Shown here piece by piece: positions 37,246 through 47,009 of a stretch of DNA of 64,000 bases. Source of the DNA: Paenibacillus sedimenti. Lineage in GTDB: Bacteria; Bacillota; Bacilli; Paenibacillales; NBRC-103111. The notes below the pieces were generated by a model. That model was not told the DNA's origin, did not search any database, and was given only the letters and a program-made list of their open reading frames with translations. Each line of letters opens with the position of its first letter. Within the stretch, counting starts at the first letter, position 1. The stretch spans positions 62,001 to 126,000 of the forward strand of contig NZ_JACVVD010000009.1 of NCBI RefSeq assembly GCF_014534655.1, written 5' to 3'. The position numbers and the translations under genes are program-made.

Positions 37246-38084
37246 CAGACACCCTCCGTGTGATTCGAAATCCCACCAATGATAACATCCCAATCATCAG
37301 AATGAATTTCATGACCTGTCCCTTCCAATGTAAGAAGGGCTGCACAAGGTATGACTTTTGCCAGATGGACTCCATGTGCATAAGGGATAATCGGGTCTTC
37401 CGTACCATGGATAATAAGAGCAGGAACGCTGATTTCGCCCGTCCGAACCAAATATGACTCTCCGCCCGTTAGAAGAGCGTGATTATTCATGCTGGGCAGG
37501 TTACGGGCTCTTTGTACTTCTTCTTTTGCTAAACGAATGATTTTTTCCGAATCCATCGAGTGCTTCGAGCCTGCAAGAACTTTCCATTTTTCTAGCGTGA
37601 AATCAACTGCAGCTTGCTCATTCGACCAGTCTGTTGTTACCATATTGGTGAAAAAAGCGATCACTTTTTCATCCATCGGAGGCAGATCTGGTGCGAAGTT
37701 AGACGTCATCATCAGGGTAACGGTTTGGACACGCTCAGGATGCCGCAGTGCTATTATTTGAGACAGCATTCCACCCATGGAGATACCCACCAAATGGGCG
37801 CGTTCAATTCCGTATGCATTGAGTACATACATGGCATCATCCGCTATATCCTCAAAGGTATACCCGGGATTGCCGGGTTCATACGTGGTGGAGCGCCCGA
37901 CATCACGATTATCATAACGGATAACAAATCGTCCGTCATCTGCCAGACGTTGACAGAATTCTTTCTCCCACCATATCATGGATGCCTGGGCTCCCATAAT
38001 CAGTAAGATGGCCGGATTGGTCTGATTCCCGAAGCTTTCCGTGCAGATCTCGATTCCATTTAAATGAATTAGTTGTTCAGTCAT
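37245..38084 (-). CDS. alpha/beta hydrolase
   Basis: The 279-residue hydrolase shows GAQASMIWWEKEFCQRLADD, the RYDNRDVGRSTTYEPG loop, and the nucleophile elbow LVGISMGGMLSQIIA (serine in GISMGG). The acid is probably in HGTEDPIIPYAHG and the histidine in EGTGHEIHSDDW. This resembles TAP-type or aclacinomycin-methylesterase-like hydrolases. I start at the ATG at 38084, with AGGAGG ten bases upstream; the open frame continues 156 bases further without a usable site. Substrate unknown. Confidence 0.88.
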   Translation of the reverse strand: MTEQLIHLNGIEICTESFGNQTNPAILLIMGAQASMIWWEKEFCQRLADDGRFVIRYDNRDVGRSTTYEPGNPGYTFEDIADDAMYVLNAYGIERAHLVGISMGGMLSQIIALRHPERVQTVTLMMTSNFAPDLPPMDEKVIAFFTNMVTTDWSNEQAAVDFTLEKWKVLAGSKHSMDSEKIIRLAKEEVQRARNLPSMNNHALLTGGESYLVRTGEISVPALIIHGTEDPIIPYAHGVHLAKVIPCAALLTLEGTGHEIHSDDWDVIIGGISNHTEGV

Positions 38085-38117
38085 TGTATTACGCCTCCTG
38101 GTCCTATGAAATAAAAC

Positions 38118-38148
38118 AAAAAAACACAAGCTATCGCTGCTTGTGTTT
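38118..38148 (-). terminator. terminator-like hairpin upstream of the alpha/beta hydrolase gene
   Basis: AAACACAAGC (38122-38131) pairs with GCTTGTGTTT (38139-38148). On the minus strand the stem is followed by seven T residues. No gene ends immediately before it on that strand; the nearest is the 53-residue frame 430 bp away, which has its own terminator. Confidence 0.6.
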
Positions 38149-38497
38149 ACAGTAACCGGAAACAAATATGAAAGAATCCCCTTGTATCGCATGCACCAGT
38201 AAAAATGGACATAGATACACGGTTCCTGCCATAATCCCATCCGTAGATAGAAGCATGAGGGAACATTGATTTTTCATATGACTAAACTGGTTACCATGGG
38301 GCAAACCATTTTCCGATTACTATGTAAACAAGCATAGCCTTCAAGCGCTATTCGATTACATTGCGCAAAAATCGGAAAACATTAGTTAGCCACACGTAAC
38401 CCTCCATTCTAATCAAGTATGTTCATACTAACATGAGAATACCCGATTTTACAACCATCAATTTCCAGGAAAATCTTATTTCCTTCACGCCTATTTT
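38149..38497. other. intergenic region, no gene seen
   Basis: AT-rich sequence without a frame that has start signals on either strand. It separates two minus-strand terminator hairpins. Confidence 0.4.
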
Positions 38498-38547
38498 AAA
38501 AAAAGACTGCTACAAGCCATATGTAAACTGGCTGATGCGGTCTTTTT
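38498..38547 (-). terminator. terminator of the 53-residue protein gene
   Basis: On the minus strand AAAGACCGC pairs with GCAGTCTTT around an inner CAGCC/GGCTTG pairing and is followed by a run of T residues. It lies 33 bp after the small gene's stop. Confidence 0.65.
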
Positions 38548-38579
38548 GCCGAACCTGGATAATAACTTGTTCTGGATAC

Positions 38580-38741
38580 TTAAGCACCGAAAGGATTTCC
38601 ACCTACGAATCGGCGCCATTCTTCGTTATCACTTGGCTCAGCGTTGGATTCTACTTTTGCGCCTTCAATGAGCTCCTCAGCGAACTCAATGTTGACTGAA
38701 CCGTCAAAATATCCTGGTGCCGTATATTCTTGCTTGGACAT
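38580..38741 (-). CDS. 53-residue acidic protein of unknown function
   Basis: An ATG at 38741 with GAGGGG seven bases upstream opens a 53-codon frame ending in TAA at 38580, followed by a clear terminator. The product starts MSKQEYTAPGYFDGSVNIEF, continues with a strongly acidic middle (EELIEGAKVESNAEPSDNEE) and ends in the aromatic, glycine-rich WRRFVGGNPFGA. No family is recognised. It has no signal peptide or membrane segment. Its net acidity and distinct C-terminal block would fit a small regulatory protein or a leader-plus-core peptide precursor, but no modification enzyme lies beside it. It is a complete, isolated transcription unit and so is likely real. Confidence 0.65.
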   Translation of the reverse strand: MSKQEYTAPGYFDGSVNIEFAEELIEGAKVESNAEPSDNEEWRRFVGGNPFGA

Positions 38742-38875
38742 GGAATCACCCCTCTCGGCGGGCTGTTGCAGTCCTTTGCGCAGTTGGAGATTACGCGAAC
38801 ATGTAAGCGTTCTCTACTGCTATTTTCAGACTATCTAAATTTTATGTAAAAAGCAAGATGGCTATGCATTGGAAA

Positions 38876-38907
38876 ACGAAAAAAAGAGCTGCAGCATACA
38901 GCTCTTT
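38876..38907 (-). terminator. terminator of the azoreductase gene
   Basis: AAAGAGCTG (38883-38891) pairs with CAGCTCTTT (38899-38907). On the minus strand a T-run continues past the stem, 17 bp after the azoreductase stop. Confidence 0.8.
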
Positions 38908-38923
38908 GAGTGTTATAGTTTTC

Positions 38924-39559
38924 TTAGAAGCGCTTTGCAACTTCTTTCGCTTTTACAATGGCATTCGCTTTAATTTCGTCAGCTTTATCTGGCATAGCGG
39001 CCATGCCTTCAACAAAGATGCCTTCGAAGCTAGGTACACCAGTGAATTGCATAATTTTTTTCAGGTAGCTGTGTCCACTCTCAAAGCCCGCAGCCGGACC
39101 TTCCGAATATACGCCGCCGGATGCTTGAATGTGAACCGCTTTTTTATTGTTAAGTAAGCCGACTGGACCTTGTTCAGTGTATTTGAACGTTTTGCCTGCT
39201 ACGCAAATCGCATCGATGTAAGCTTTCAAGATTGGCGGGAACGAGAAGTTCCACATTGGAGATACGAATACATACTTGTCTGCGGAAATATATTGATCCA
39301 CGATTTCACCGAGACGGGCAACTTTTGCCTTCTCGTCAGCCGAAAGTGCGTTGAAATCAGAACCGGAACGCAGTTTTCCCCATCCGCTGAATACATCTGC
39401 ATCGATGTGAGGAATATTCAATTTGTATAAATCAAGATAGATAACTTCATCACCTGGATTTGCCTCGCGGTATGCTTCAATGAATTCCTTGCCCACCGCC
39501 ATACTATAGGAAGCTTGGTGATCATTCGGGTGTGCGGTAATGTAAAGTACAGTTGCCAT
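38924..39559 (-). CDS. azoR: FMN-dependent NADH-azoreductase
   Basis: The 211-residue flavodoxin-like enzyme reduces azo compounds and quinones with NADH and FMN. The N-terminus [20 protein letters not shown] is the FMN phosphate-binding region, and [26 protein letters not shown] is the family signature for FMN ring binding. [18 protein letters not shown] and [22 protein letters not shown] complete the fold. Length matches Bacillus AzoR1 (about 208-211). It is monocistronic with its own terminator. Such genes are often induced by electrophiles through MarR/HxlR regulators, and an imperfect palindrome lies upstream. Confidence 0.95.
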   Translation of the reverse strand: MATVLYITAHPNDHQASYSMAVGKEFIEAYREANPGDEVIYLDLYKLNIPHIDADVFSGWGKLRSGSDFNALSADEKAKVARLGEIVDQYISADKYVFVSPMWNFSFPPILKAYIDAICVAGKTFKYTEQGPVGLLNNKKAVHIQASGGVYSEGPAAGFESGHSYLKKIMQFTGVPSFEGIFVEGMAAMPDKADEIKANAIVKAKEVAKRF

Positions 39560-39607
39560 GGACTCACTCTCACATTCTGTAATTTATTTTGTTACAATTC
39601 TTATTAT

Positions 39608-39626
39608 AACTAATTTTTAATAAGTT
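39608..39626. promoter_or_regulatory. imperfect palindrome upstream of azoR
   Basis: AACTAATT and AATAAGTT form an 8-3-8 palindrome with one mismatch, about 50 bp upstream of the azoreductase start. It may be a MarR- or HxlR-type operator, but the AT-rich context makes this weak. Confidence 0.25.
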
Positions 39627-40065
39627 GCAAGTCAAAAGTAATTTATACACTTTCAGATAATGACGAAACATTAGTAAGCAGCGAATTCCAAGTTCACTAT
39701 GTCCAAAGTAGTTATTCATAAAGTCCACAATTGGGTAGCAATTTATTCAGCGACACACGGCTGTTGATTATTCGGTCGACTCGGCCTTACAGATGCGCCA
39801 ATCGCCACACTGTAACTGAGTTCCCCAACAGATTATCTCCCATATCTTGAATCATGAAACAAATTAGTTTACATAATTTTATTTATGTCGAGTTAAAAAT
39901 GCTCAGCTCACACAATGCACCCATTCTTCCCCTTATAATCGTCAGATTATAATAACTAGTGAGAAAGCAATCTTTAGAAAAGAAAAAAACGCCGCACTCC
40001 CGAAGTGGAAACGCAGCGGTAAACATGTTTTTTATAACGCTTGATATTGTCGCTCCTATATGTTA
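39627..40065. other. intergenic region, no gene seen
   Basis: No frame with start signals. Near the right end, 39983-40020, a poor GC stem followed on the minus strand by seven T residues could be the old terminator of the decayed transporter operon. Confidence 0.4.
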
Positions 40066-40281
40066 CTAACCCTTGACTCCGCTCGAAGCAATTCCTTCTA
40101 TAAAATATTTTTGAGCGAATGAGAACAGGATGATGGGTAAAAGCACAACAATGGAAGCCCCCGCCATTTGGAGCGAATAATTAGCCCCCGCGGCAGATGT
40201 GAAATATTGAAGCCCCACAGTTACCAATTGCTCCTTCTGGCTCGAGATAAATATAAACGGACCCGCAAAATCATTCCAAAT
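40066..40281 (-). pseudogene. C-terminal remnant of a sugar ABC permease (MalG/LacG type)
   Basis: A stop-free minus-strand stretch of 71 codons ending in TAG at 40066 reads VYIWNDFAGPFIFISSQKEQ, then AGASIVVLLPIILFSFAQKY and FIEGIASSGVKG, the standard end of MalG/LacG-type permeases. The N-terminal four spans are missing. Its upstream end is joined directly to a piece of another permease, so a deletion has removed the middle of the operon. Confidence 0.8.
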
Positions 40282-40386
40282 GTAAACTCGGGTCTTTGAA
40301 TATAGCCGTATAATTGGATAAACCGATCCATTTCAAAGAGTTCAACGGTTTGAAATCATTCAAATCTACAAAACTGATAAAAAAGG
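40282..40386 (-). pseudogene. N-terminal remnant of a sugar ABC permease (MalF type)
   Basis: About 32 codons on the minus strand read FISFVDLNDFKPLNSLKWIG and LSNYTAIFKDP, which match the end of the first span and the first external loop of MalF/UgpA-type permeases (WxGLxNYxxIFxDP). The frame then runs out of phase at the junction with the MalG remnant near 40275-40285. The start codon is not identifiable. Confidence 0.7.
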
Positions 40387-40425
40387 CATATAAGTGCCCT
40401 TATTCATTATTTCATAAAATGATGC

Positions 40426-40625
40426 TTACTTTGCTGCCTTTACTTTATTGATCGCTTCATCCGATCGTGCTTTGATTGATTTGATCGCATCATCCACGGT
40501 TTTTGTCCTACCAGATATAATGGACTGGATTCATTCGAGCCCCCCTACGAGCAGTTCGTCCATTTTGAGCGCTTTATGCATCATATTAAACCATTCTTGC
40601 TCAGAGATATGCTCCTATTCGGAGC
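40426..40625 (-). pseudogene. C-terminal remnant of a sugar-binding protein
   Basis: The minus strand encodes about 65 codons that look like the end of a family 1 sugar-binding protein: EQEWFNMMHKALKMDELLVG, then a TGA, then TVDDAIKSIKARSDEAINKV and KAAK followed by TAA. The internal stop and the lack of any N-terminal part show it is dead. It stands before the MalF and MalG remnants, in the order usual for a CUT1 operon. Confidence 0.7.
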
Positions 40626-40641
40626 CTGCTCCACGATAAGA

Positions 40642-40672
40642 AGCCCCAAACCTCATCCTGAGGTTTGGGGCT
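40642..40672 (-). terminator. 14-bp hairpin terminator after the lyase-like gene
   Basis: AGCCCCAAACCTCA pairs perfectly with TGAGGTTTGGGGCT over a three-base loop, just past the stop at 40684. The U-tract is short on both strands. Confidence 0.7.
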
Positions 40673-40683
40673 CCTTTCATATC

Positions 40684-41036
40684 TTACGACTGATCGTGAG
40701 GCACGGTCACAGTGGCGGAAACAACAGTCTTATTGCCCGCCTTGTCGGTAGCCGTGTAAGTGATGGTATAGATGCGCGATTTTTCCGCACGCAAGCTGAA
40801 TGATGTGGCGGATGTGCCGAAATCGGCCTGAATGTCGCCCAGTCCGCTATCCGGTTGATCGCATGTGATGGACGTTAATACCACAGATTCAACGCCCGAT
40901 ACGGCATCGCTCGAATTCAGCTCGGCGTTAACCGTCACCATTTTATGATCCCCCGGCCAAATCGTTGTTTGATCCAACAGGACGGAAAGCGCCGGCGCCG
41001 TCTTGTCGACCTTAAACTCGACGGTTTTGAGTTCGT
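40684..41036 (-). pseudogene. detached C-terminal domain, a frameshifted copy of the lyase's last domain
   Basis: The frame from about 41049 down to 40684 reads [20 protein letters not shown], then [20 protein letters not shown], and ends in [20 protein letters not shown] and TVPHDQS. This is a close copy of the final domain of the adjacent 1879-residue protein ([18 protein letters not shown], then [20 protein letters not shown]). It begins right at that protein's stop codon but one base out of frame. It has no ribosome binding site; the nominal start is a TTG at 40977. It is probably the lost last domain of the large protein, or debris from recombination between repeats. Confidence 0.75.
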
Positions 41037-44000
41037 TTACTTCTTGCCTGACTGATCATGAGGTACGGTGACGGTTACAGACTTAACGGTTTTGTTGCCG
41101 ACTTTGTCTGTCGCCGTATACGTGATTGTATAGATGCGTCCGGAGCCTAGCTCCGAGCGTTCCGCCCGCAGACTGAACGTTTGATCAAAGGTACCGTACT
41201 CGGTATTTTGAATATCGCTAGGCAGATCTTCGTTGCTCGTGCCTTGATCCGGTTCATTGCTCAAAATCGATGTCAGGACGATCGACTCGATGCCGGATCC
41301 GCTATCGCTGCCGTACACCTGAGCTGTAACCGTATCGAGCTTATGATTCGGCGACCAAAGCACCGTCTTATCGAGCACGACATCGAGCAGCGGCGAGACC
41401 GTATCGACCACTTGGATGTCCACCGTCATGGATGCCGCCGCACCTCTTGCATCGTAAACGTTGAATGTCACGCCGTAGCTGCCGGGCACTTTAGGCATCC
41501 AACCAAATTGACCGGTTTGAGTATCGAAGGAAGATCCCTCCGGCAATAAATTCACACTATAGGTCAGCGCATCTCCGTCAGCATCCGTCGCATATACGGC
41601 GAACGTAACGCTGGTGCCGGCTTCCACAGTCACAGGCTGGATCGGCGAGAAAACCGGAATCTCGTTGAGCGCCTTCAGCGCGGCAATCACATCCGCGGTA
41701 GCCGTATCAATGGTCTCCTGAGATGCGTCAGCCGGAATAGCACTCATTTTGCCGAGTGCACTCTGTAGAGCTTGCCATTGCTCCGCCGCGTATTTCGCGC
41801 CATCTAACGCTTTGGCTTCCGAATTCAAGACATCGATCAGGGTTCGGTCGATCGGCTTCTCGTAGAACTCGAGCTCGGCGACGTTCGAGTTCCCGCTCGG
41901 AGAATAGTAGCGCAGATATCGGAAGGCTGTCGGATTCGTGATAACGCCTGAATTCCATGAGAGCGTACTGATGCCGCTAATCGTATAAAGATCGGTCCAG
42001 CTCGTTCCATCGCCCGAACCTTGAATGATGGAGCCGTTGACACGGGGCACAAAATTGCTTCTCGGATAGAACCTGACGCTACCGATGTTTTTGGCATTGC
42101 CTTCACCCAAATCGGCGAGAATCCAGCTTGGGTTGGCCGTTGTATCGGTATAGGTGTCCGTTTTGCCGTCAAACGCCCGCCATCCGTTCACTGCAGCCGA
42201 CCCAGCGCTGGCGTTAGGCCAGGCAACAGTGGAAGCAGTGACCATCGAAGATGTTACGGCAACTTTCTGCGCAGGTAGTGTGATTGTTGATACAAGCGCC
42301 GCTTCGGCTTGAGCGAGGTGCGCGACAAGCGCCGCTTTATCGGCCCCAGGCAAAGCGATCGCAGCTTGGATCCGCTCGAATTCCTTCTGATACAGGTAGT
42401 AGCTGCCCTTGGTATAGCCGTCTGGCTTCAACATGCCTAGATCGACCTTAAATTCAACCGTTTGGCTGACCTTATACAAGCCGTTGCTCACTATAAAGGT
42501 GACAAAGTTGTTTCCGTAATTCGCATGAGACGGCGTCCATGTGAAGACGCCCGCGACCGGATCGAGCACCGCGCCCGAAGGCAGCTTGGCTGCGCTGTAA
42601 GTCAGCTTCGCCCCCGCCCTATCCGTTGCTTTCACTTGATACGTAAACGGTTGTCTTGACGTAAGCTCTACGGTTTCACCCGGGGCGATGACTGGTTGAC
42701 CTTTGACGGTGAGCTTGACGGTACGGGAAGTTGCCCCTCCGTTCGCTTCAGCGGTTAAGGTTACGGTATAGACGCCTCCCTGTGTTTTATCCGGTGTCCA
42801 TACGACGGTTCGCTTTTCCGCATCGAAAACCGCTCCTTGCGGCAGTCCGCTGACACTGAAAACGGTGCCGGCAACGGAATTCAACTGATGAAGCTTGAAG
42901 GCGAGCTGATTACCTGCTATAACGGTTTTGTCCATGATAGGTGCGATCGCCGGAACGCCCGGCAGATAAACAAGACCTTCGTACGCCGCCCGTAAGCTAT
43001 CGGCTGCGGCGTCGACTTGAGCCTGGCTTGCGCCGGAATCTGAGGCGACAGCCTGTGCCGAAGGTATTGTCTGCTGCAAAGCTTGCAGGCTGTCAGCCGT
43101 ATAAATGCCGGCATTGCCTGCTGCAGCAGCTTGATCCAGCAAGAACGTAAGCAAGCTCTTGTCAGCCCCATGCCCTGTCTGGTTATACACGGCCCCAATC
43201 TCGGCATCGCTTAAGACGCGATTATATACGCGGAATTCATCGATCATGCCGTTAAACAGCGGATCGGGAAATTGGCTCTTTCCAATGTAATTCGAGCCGG
43301 GCTGGAAATCGCTCGGTTTCAGAGTGACACCGCTTTGGGTCGCCTTCAGTGCACCGCCAACATACAGCTTCGCCGTGCCGTTACCGAGTGTCACAGCCAC
43401 ATGTACCCACTGATTGGCCGGCAACTGCGCAGTTTCTACAGATTGTTCGCTGGCGCCGTTCTTGATCGTGAAAAGCAGCTTATTAGTGCCCGATCTCGGC
43501 GTAAGGAACATGTATTGACTGGTGTTGTTGCCGAAGTCGAAGATCCGCTGCCACTGGCTGCTTCCCTTCCAATACACCCAAGTTGCGAGGGTGATCTCGT
43601 CGTAAGCAGACATAGGCTGCGTCGCAGGCAGCATTACATAGCTATCCGTACCGTTTAAGCTGATCGTTTGCCCGACCTTTCCTGCTGCGTAAGCTGCGGT
43701 TCCAAAGACGGTTCCGTCGGTGGACGAAGAAAACCCGAACGTATTCTTTGCGTTTCCTTCGAACGAATAGAGCGATGATGTGTACGGTACCAACAAATTA
43801 CGGGCATCGTAAAGTTCGTTAATCAGCTCTTGCTCGGTATAGTCAGGATTGCCGACGGCGTTCTTTACATATTCCAATTCTTTCTGGAACAGGTAATAGC
43901 TTTGTTTCGTATAATCTTCGGCAGGCAGCTTCGCCGCTTCCGCCAGCGCCTCGGCAATCGTACCTGGAATTGGGGTTGCCGTCTCATGACGCTCGCCAAA

Positions 44001-46676
44001 GATTCTGAATTCAGCCAGCTCCAGCATTGGAGTGCTTGTGGTCGGCGGCTCGATCATTTGGACTTTCAAGAAGCGGAACTGCTCATTTGTGAGACTGTCT
44101 TCTACTTCAAGTTTTTGCATGTCTTCCGTAACCGTCGTCAAGCCGGGTGTTAACCGGGTCCAATTTATTTTGTTATTGGATCCGAATATCGCTACACCGC
44201 CGATCCTTTCCGGAAAGCTGGCTCTTACCTGAAGCTTGAAGTTATTTGCCGAAACTTTAAAGTTAGGCCCAAAATCCATGTAATGAGTTGTTTTCCCGTC
44301 TAGAGCCCAACATTGACATACAAAACTATCATTCGTGTTATCCAAAAGATTGGGGACTGCAGTACCAAAGGATGTACTGACAAACATATCCCGATAATTC
44401 ATGCTTCCGTCTTTTAATAATGGCGTCAATAACTGAAGACTCTGAACCGCGCTATTCAAGTCGACCAATAGCTGATTGAAAACTTCATCGGAAGCGCTTG
44501 AAATTTGCTTCATTACATCTGCATACACGAGTTTATAATAAACAAGAGTCGACGAAATGTAGCTATTATTTGGATTGTATGGAGCAACTACAGCGGCTAC
44601 TGCGGATTGCCGATCATTCGTTACGACAACCTTAACGTCCTTTGCAGTAACCGTGGTTTCGTCCGACGCCCCCACTACAAAGGAGTAGGTCCCGGCTTGG
44701 GTCGGCTTCCAGGTAAACGCGCCGGTGCTCTCGTTCAGAACAGCGCCCTCAGGTTTATTATCGATCTGATAGGTAACGACGTCAGTTGCACTCGCGTCTA
44801 CTGCCGAGAAATCGAAATTGACCGCTGCCTCAGAACCGACATAGGCAAATAAAGTTAATGCTGCATTTCCTGTATGAAATACCGGCGGCGTCAACTGTGA
44901 GCCTGCACTTACATTGATGTGATCAATGTCGACCGTAGTGTCGGCACCTTTTAATGTGAAATAAGCAAGGTCGCCAAATCCCTGGAATTGATTCATGGTA
45001 TAGGTCACATACCTCCACTGCCCCTTCGTATCCGGCAGCGTCAACGTATCGTTGATACTATAGCTCATTTCCAGTTTGGCTACTCCATTGGTACGAATCT
45101 TGAAGCCAATGGTCTTTTCGCCGGTGCTCGAAGCAACAAGCGCAATTTTGCTGCCTTCTTCCGTTGCCTTCATTCTGACGAAAGAAGTATCTCCCTCTTG
45201 CATTGTCGTAGAATTACTATCAAACTTGGTGTATCGATCTTCAATTTCTTTCAGATTCGAATTGGTTACAGCTTTCGGAAGCGTTTGCGTACCCTCGGCT
45301 TCTGCTTCTTTAGGAATGAAAAGCCAATAATCCGCTCCTCCGTCCGGCGACTCCCACCAAAAATAATGTCTTTTATTGAACATTTCGGTAAAGTACGGAG
45401 CCTCTGCCTCCATGTTTACTCCAGCGGTGTATTTATAGTAATAGTAAAGGTCATAAACGTTACCGCCAATTCTTCCTCTATAACCCTCTGCCAGTTGTTT
45501 ATAAATGATGGTCGGATTTCCATTCGCATCCGTATGCGCCGCTACAGGTATCCATGGCGTATCATAACCCAACATGAACCGGCCAAAAAAGTCGGCAGCC
45601 TTCAAAATGCGGTTATCCAGAAATTCGTAGGGGCCTACAGCATTCGGCGCTATCGAAGCAGTTCCGTCTACCGGATCCACTTTGGTTCCCTGGGCAAGCA
45701 ATAAACGCGCTAATATTTCCGCGTTGGTTATGTCACCGGCGCCATGGGCTTGATCCCGGCCCATTTCGACATGCTGAACGATCGGGGGATCTACCTTCTC
45801 CCCTGTCAATATATTGGTATCTACCAATCTGAATAATGGTTTAATGGCCCCATTCTGACCCTGATCTACAGCCGTCTTGTTAACGGTAAACCACTCGACT
45901 CCCTCATTGTACCTGTCTTTGTTGCCGGTAAAGATATAACCCGACATGGCTCCCAGCAGCGGATAAAGATGCTGGTTCATGAATTTGTCATTAAAATGTA
46001 AAAATGTTTCAATCATCGGAGTAATCAGGTTATTCGTAAAATCTGCAGTATCCTTATCCGTCCATTTCAGGTCCTCGGTTTGCGTGCTGGAATACCGCAA
46101 TATTTCTGCCGCAGTCACCATCCGGTTAAGAGGGATACCCATATGAATGTGAGAATCTGTGAAATACGTATATTGTTTGGGGTCCATCTGCTCCCAAATT
46201 CGGATGATTCTCATGGCATTGGCGCGGTACACCTCATCGCCGGTTACAACATACAGAATAGCCTGCGTATAGGCCAATAACCCATCTACCACAAAATCGC
46301 CTTTACTATTCACCGCAACACTTTTCGGCTTAGTTGGGTCCGAAGAACTGGCTCTGCTCGAAGAAACGGTCTTTTTAGCGGTATCAGATAACAGCATTTG
46401 ATTAAAATACGTATTCCAAGGTTCTTTTTGCGCCCGTACTTGTGCCCTAACATTTTCAAGAATATCCTTGGTAAGTCCGACGCCGGGATGCTTGAACCCG
46501 CTTGCATCGATGGTCTCATGAATTGTGGGTTGATAATCCGTTATGATCGATTGAGCTGGTGTTTCCGCTGCAGCTACTCCCGATGCTATAGGCAGGAGTG
46601 ATGCCATCAAACTAATGGAAATAATTAAAGACAATATTCGCTTATACGCCTTACCAAAATTAAGCCCTATCCGCAT
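41037..46676 (-). CDS. very large secreted multidomain lyase-like protein
   Basis: The 1879-residue protein has a signal peptide (about 1-37). Residues about 60-450 look like the all-alpha toroid of alginate/heparinase-type lyases ([60 protein letters not shown]). Next come a beta-sandwich module (475-595), a putative Ig domain (595-690), a discoidin-like domain (770-900), a LamG-type domain (970-1165, [20 protein letters not shown]), helical linkers, two Ig domains (1240-1410), an F5/8 type C domain (1470-1607), another Ig domain (1670-1760) and a final repeat domain. The ATG at 46676 follows GGAGG by 11 bases. It probably degrades an acidic plant or algal polysaccharide; the polymer cannot be told from sequence. 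A separate promoter element lies upstream. Confidence 0.8.
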   Translation of the reverse strand: MRIGLNFGKAYKRILSLIISISLMASLLPIASGVAAAETPAQSIITDYQPTIHETIDASGFKHPGVGLTKDILENVRAQVRAQKEPWNTYFNQMLLSDTAKKTVSSSRASSSDPTKPKSVAVNSKGDFVVDGLLAYTQAILYVVTGDEVYRANAMRIIRIWEQMDPKQYTYFTDSHIHMGIPLNRMVTAAEILRYSSTQTEDLKWTDKDTADFTNNLITPMIETFLHFNDKFMNQHLYPLLGAMSGYIFTGNKDRYNEGVEWFTVNKTAVDQGQNGAIKPLFRLVDTNILTGEKVDPPIVQHVEMGRDQAHGAGDITNAEILARLLLAQGTKVDPVDGTASIAPNAVGPYEFLDNRILKAADFFGRFMLGYDTPWIPVAAHTDANGNPTIIYKQLAEGYRGRIGGNVYDLYYYYKYTAGVNMEAEAPYFTEMFNKRHYFWWESPDGGADYWLFIPKEAEAEGTQTLPKAVTNSNLKEIEDRYTKFDSNSTTMQEGDTSFVRMKATEEGSKIALVASSTGEKTIGFKIRTNGVAKLEMSYSINDTLTLPDTKGQWRYVTYTMNQFQGFGDLAYFTLKGADTTVDIDHINVSAGSQLTPPVFHTGNAALTLFAYVGSEAAVNFDFSAVDASATDVVTYQIDNKPEGAVLNESTGAFTWKPTQAGTYSFVVGASDETTVTAKDVKVVVTNDRQSAVAAVVAPYNPNNSYISSTLVYYKLVYADVMKQISSASDEVFNQLLVDLNSAVQSLQLLTPLLKDGSMNYRDMFVSTSFGTAVPNLLDNTNDSFVCQCWALDGKTTHYMDFGPNFKVSANNFKLQVRASFPERIGGVAIFGSNNKINWTRLTPGLTTVTEDMQKLEVEDSLTNEQFRFLKVQMIEPPTTSTPMLELAEFRIFGERHETATPIPGTIAEALAEAAKLPAEDYTKQSYYLFQKELEYVKNAVGNPDYTEQELINELYDARNLLVPYTSSLYSFEGNAKNTFGFSSSTDGTVFGTAAYAAGKVGQTISLNGTDSYVMLPATQPMSAYDEITLATWVYWKGSSQWQRIFDFGNNTSQYMFLTPRSGTNKLLFTIKNGASEQSVETAQLPANQWVHVAVTLGNGTAKLYVGGALKATQSGVTLKPSDFQPGSNYIGKSQFPDPLFNGMIDEFRVYNRVLSDAEIGAVYNQTGHGADKSLLTFLLDQAAAAGNAGIYTADSLQALQQTIPSAQAVASDSGASQAQVDAAADSLRAAYEGLVYLPGVPAIAPIMDKTVIAGNQLAFKLHQLNSVAGTVFSVSGLPQGAVFDAEKRTVVWTPDKTQGGVYTVTLTAEANGGATSRTVKLTVKGQPVIAPGETVELTSRQPFTYQVKATDRAGAKLTYSAAKLPSGAVLDPVAGVFTWTPSHANYGNNFVTFIVSNGLYKVSQTVEFKVDLGMLKPDGYTKGSYYLYQKEFERIQAAIALPGADKAALVAHLAQAEAALVSTITLPAQKVAVTSSMVTASTVAWPNASAGSAAVNGWRAFDGKTDTYTDTTANPSWILADLGEGNAKNIGSVRFYPRSNFVPRVNGSIIQGSGDGTSWTDLYTISGISTLSWNSGVITNPTAFRYLRYYSPSGNSNVAELEFYEKPIDRTLIDVLNSEAKALDGAKYAAEQWQALQSALGKMSAIPADASQETIDTATADVIAALKALNEIPVFSPIQPVTVEAGTSVTFAVYATDADGDALTYSVNLLPEGSSFDTQTGQFGWMPKVPGSYGVTFNVYDARGAAASMTVDIQVVDTVSPLLDVVLDKTVLWSPNHKLDTVTAQVYGSDSGSGIESIVLTSILSNEPDQGTSNEDLPSDIQNTEYGTFDQTFSLRAERSELGSGRIYTITYTATDKVGNKTVKSVTVTVPHDQSGKK

Positions 46677-46857
46677 ACTATTTTTATCCTCCTTCAAATT
46701 CAAATACCTCAAACTCTTAGCTGATAACTGCTGCGTCCCCCTAGTTAAGGACAGTTCTCAAAACAAATTATTCCGATCTTTCATCACCTCCATCTAACCT
46801 CTTTTTAACAACAATCATATGAATCTTTCAGCACTTTCACAGTCGATTCTATCGAAA
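46677..46857. other. leader region of the lyase-like gene
   Basis: This is about 180 bp of untranslated leader between the regulatory element and the start codon. No hairpin or riboswitch-like structure is obvious. Confidence 0.4.
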
Positions 46858-46909
46858 TGAAAGCGTTCTATCTATTGTAATATTATTTATTTTCATGAGA
46901 TATCTTTCA
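46858..46909 (-). promoter_or_regulatory. 52-bp regulatory element, copy A
   Basis: This segment is 43/52 identical, without gaps, to the segment at 52091-52142 upstream of the transporter operon. On the minus strand it has TGAAAGATATCTC at one end, a TACAAT -10-like hexamer, and AACGCTTTCA, a partial cre match (12 of 14), just after the expected transcription start. No good -35 is present, which suggests activator dependence. It lies 181 bp upstream of the lyase start. Confidence 0.65.
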
Positions 46910-46968
46910 AAATTGACCGGTCGCATGCTAAAAGAAGCGCGATATGAAACATTCATTGCATAACAAAG

Positions 46969-47002
46969 AGGCTATCCCGTGCGCTAGATCCTGGGATAGC
47001 CT
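46969..47002 (-). terminator. terminator of the GH28-like gene
   Basis: AGGCTATCCC pairs perfectly with GGGATAGCCT across a 14-base loop, followed on the minus strand by CTTTGTT. It lies just after the stop at 47010. Confidence 0.7.
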
Positions 47003-47009
47003 GCTACTA

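Noticed and set aside
38433..38699. 88-codon plus-strand frame
   Set aside because: It overlaps the 53-residue minus-strand gene and its terminator, both of which have better support; it has no ribosome binding site.
44988..45704. 238-codon plus-strand frame opposite the lyase-like gene
   Set aside because: It is antisense to a convincing coding region, with no ribosome binding site or family features.
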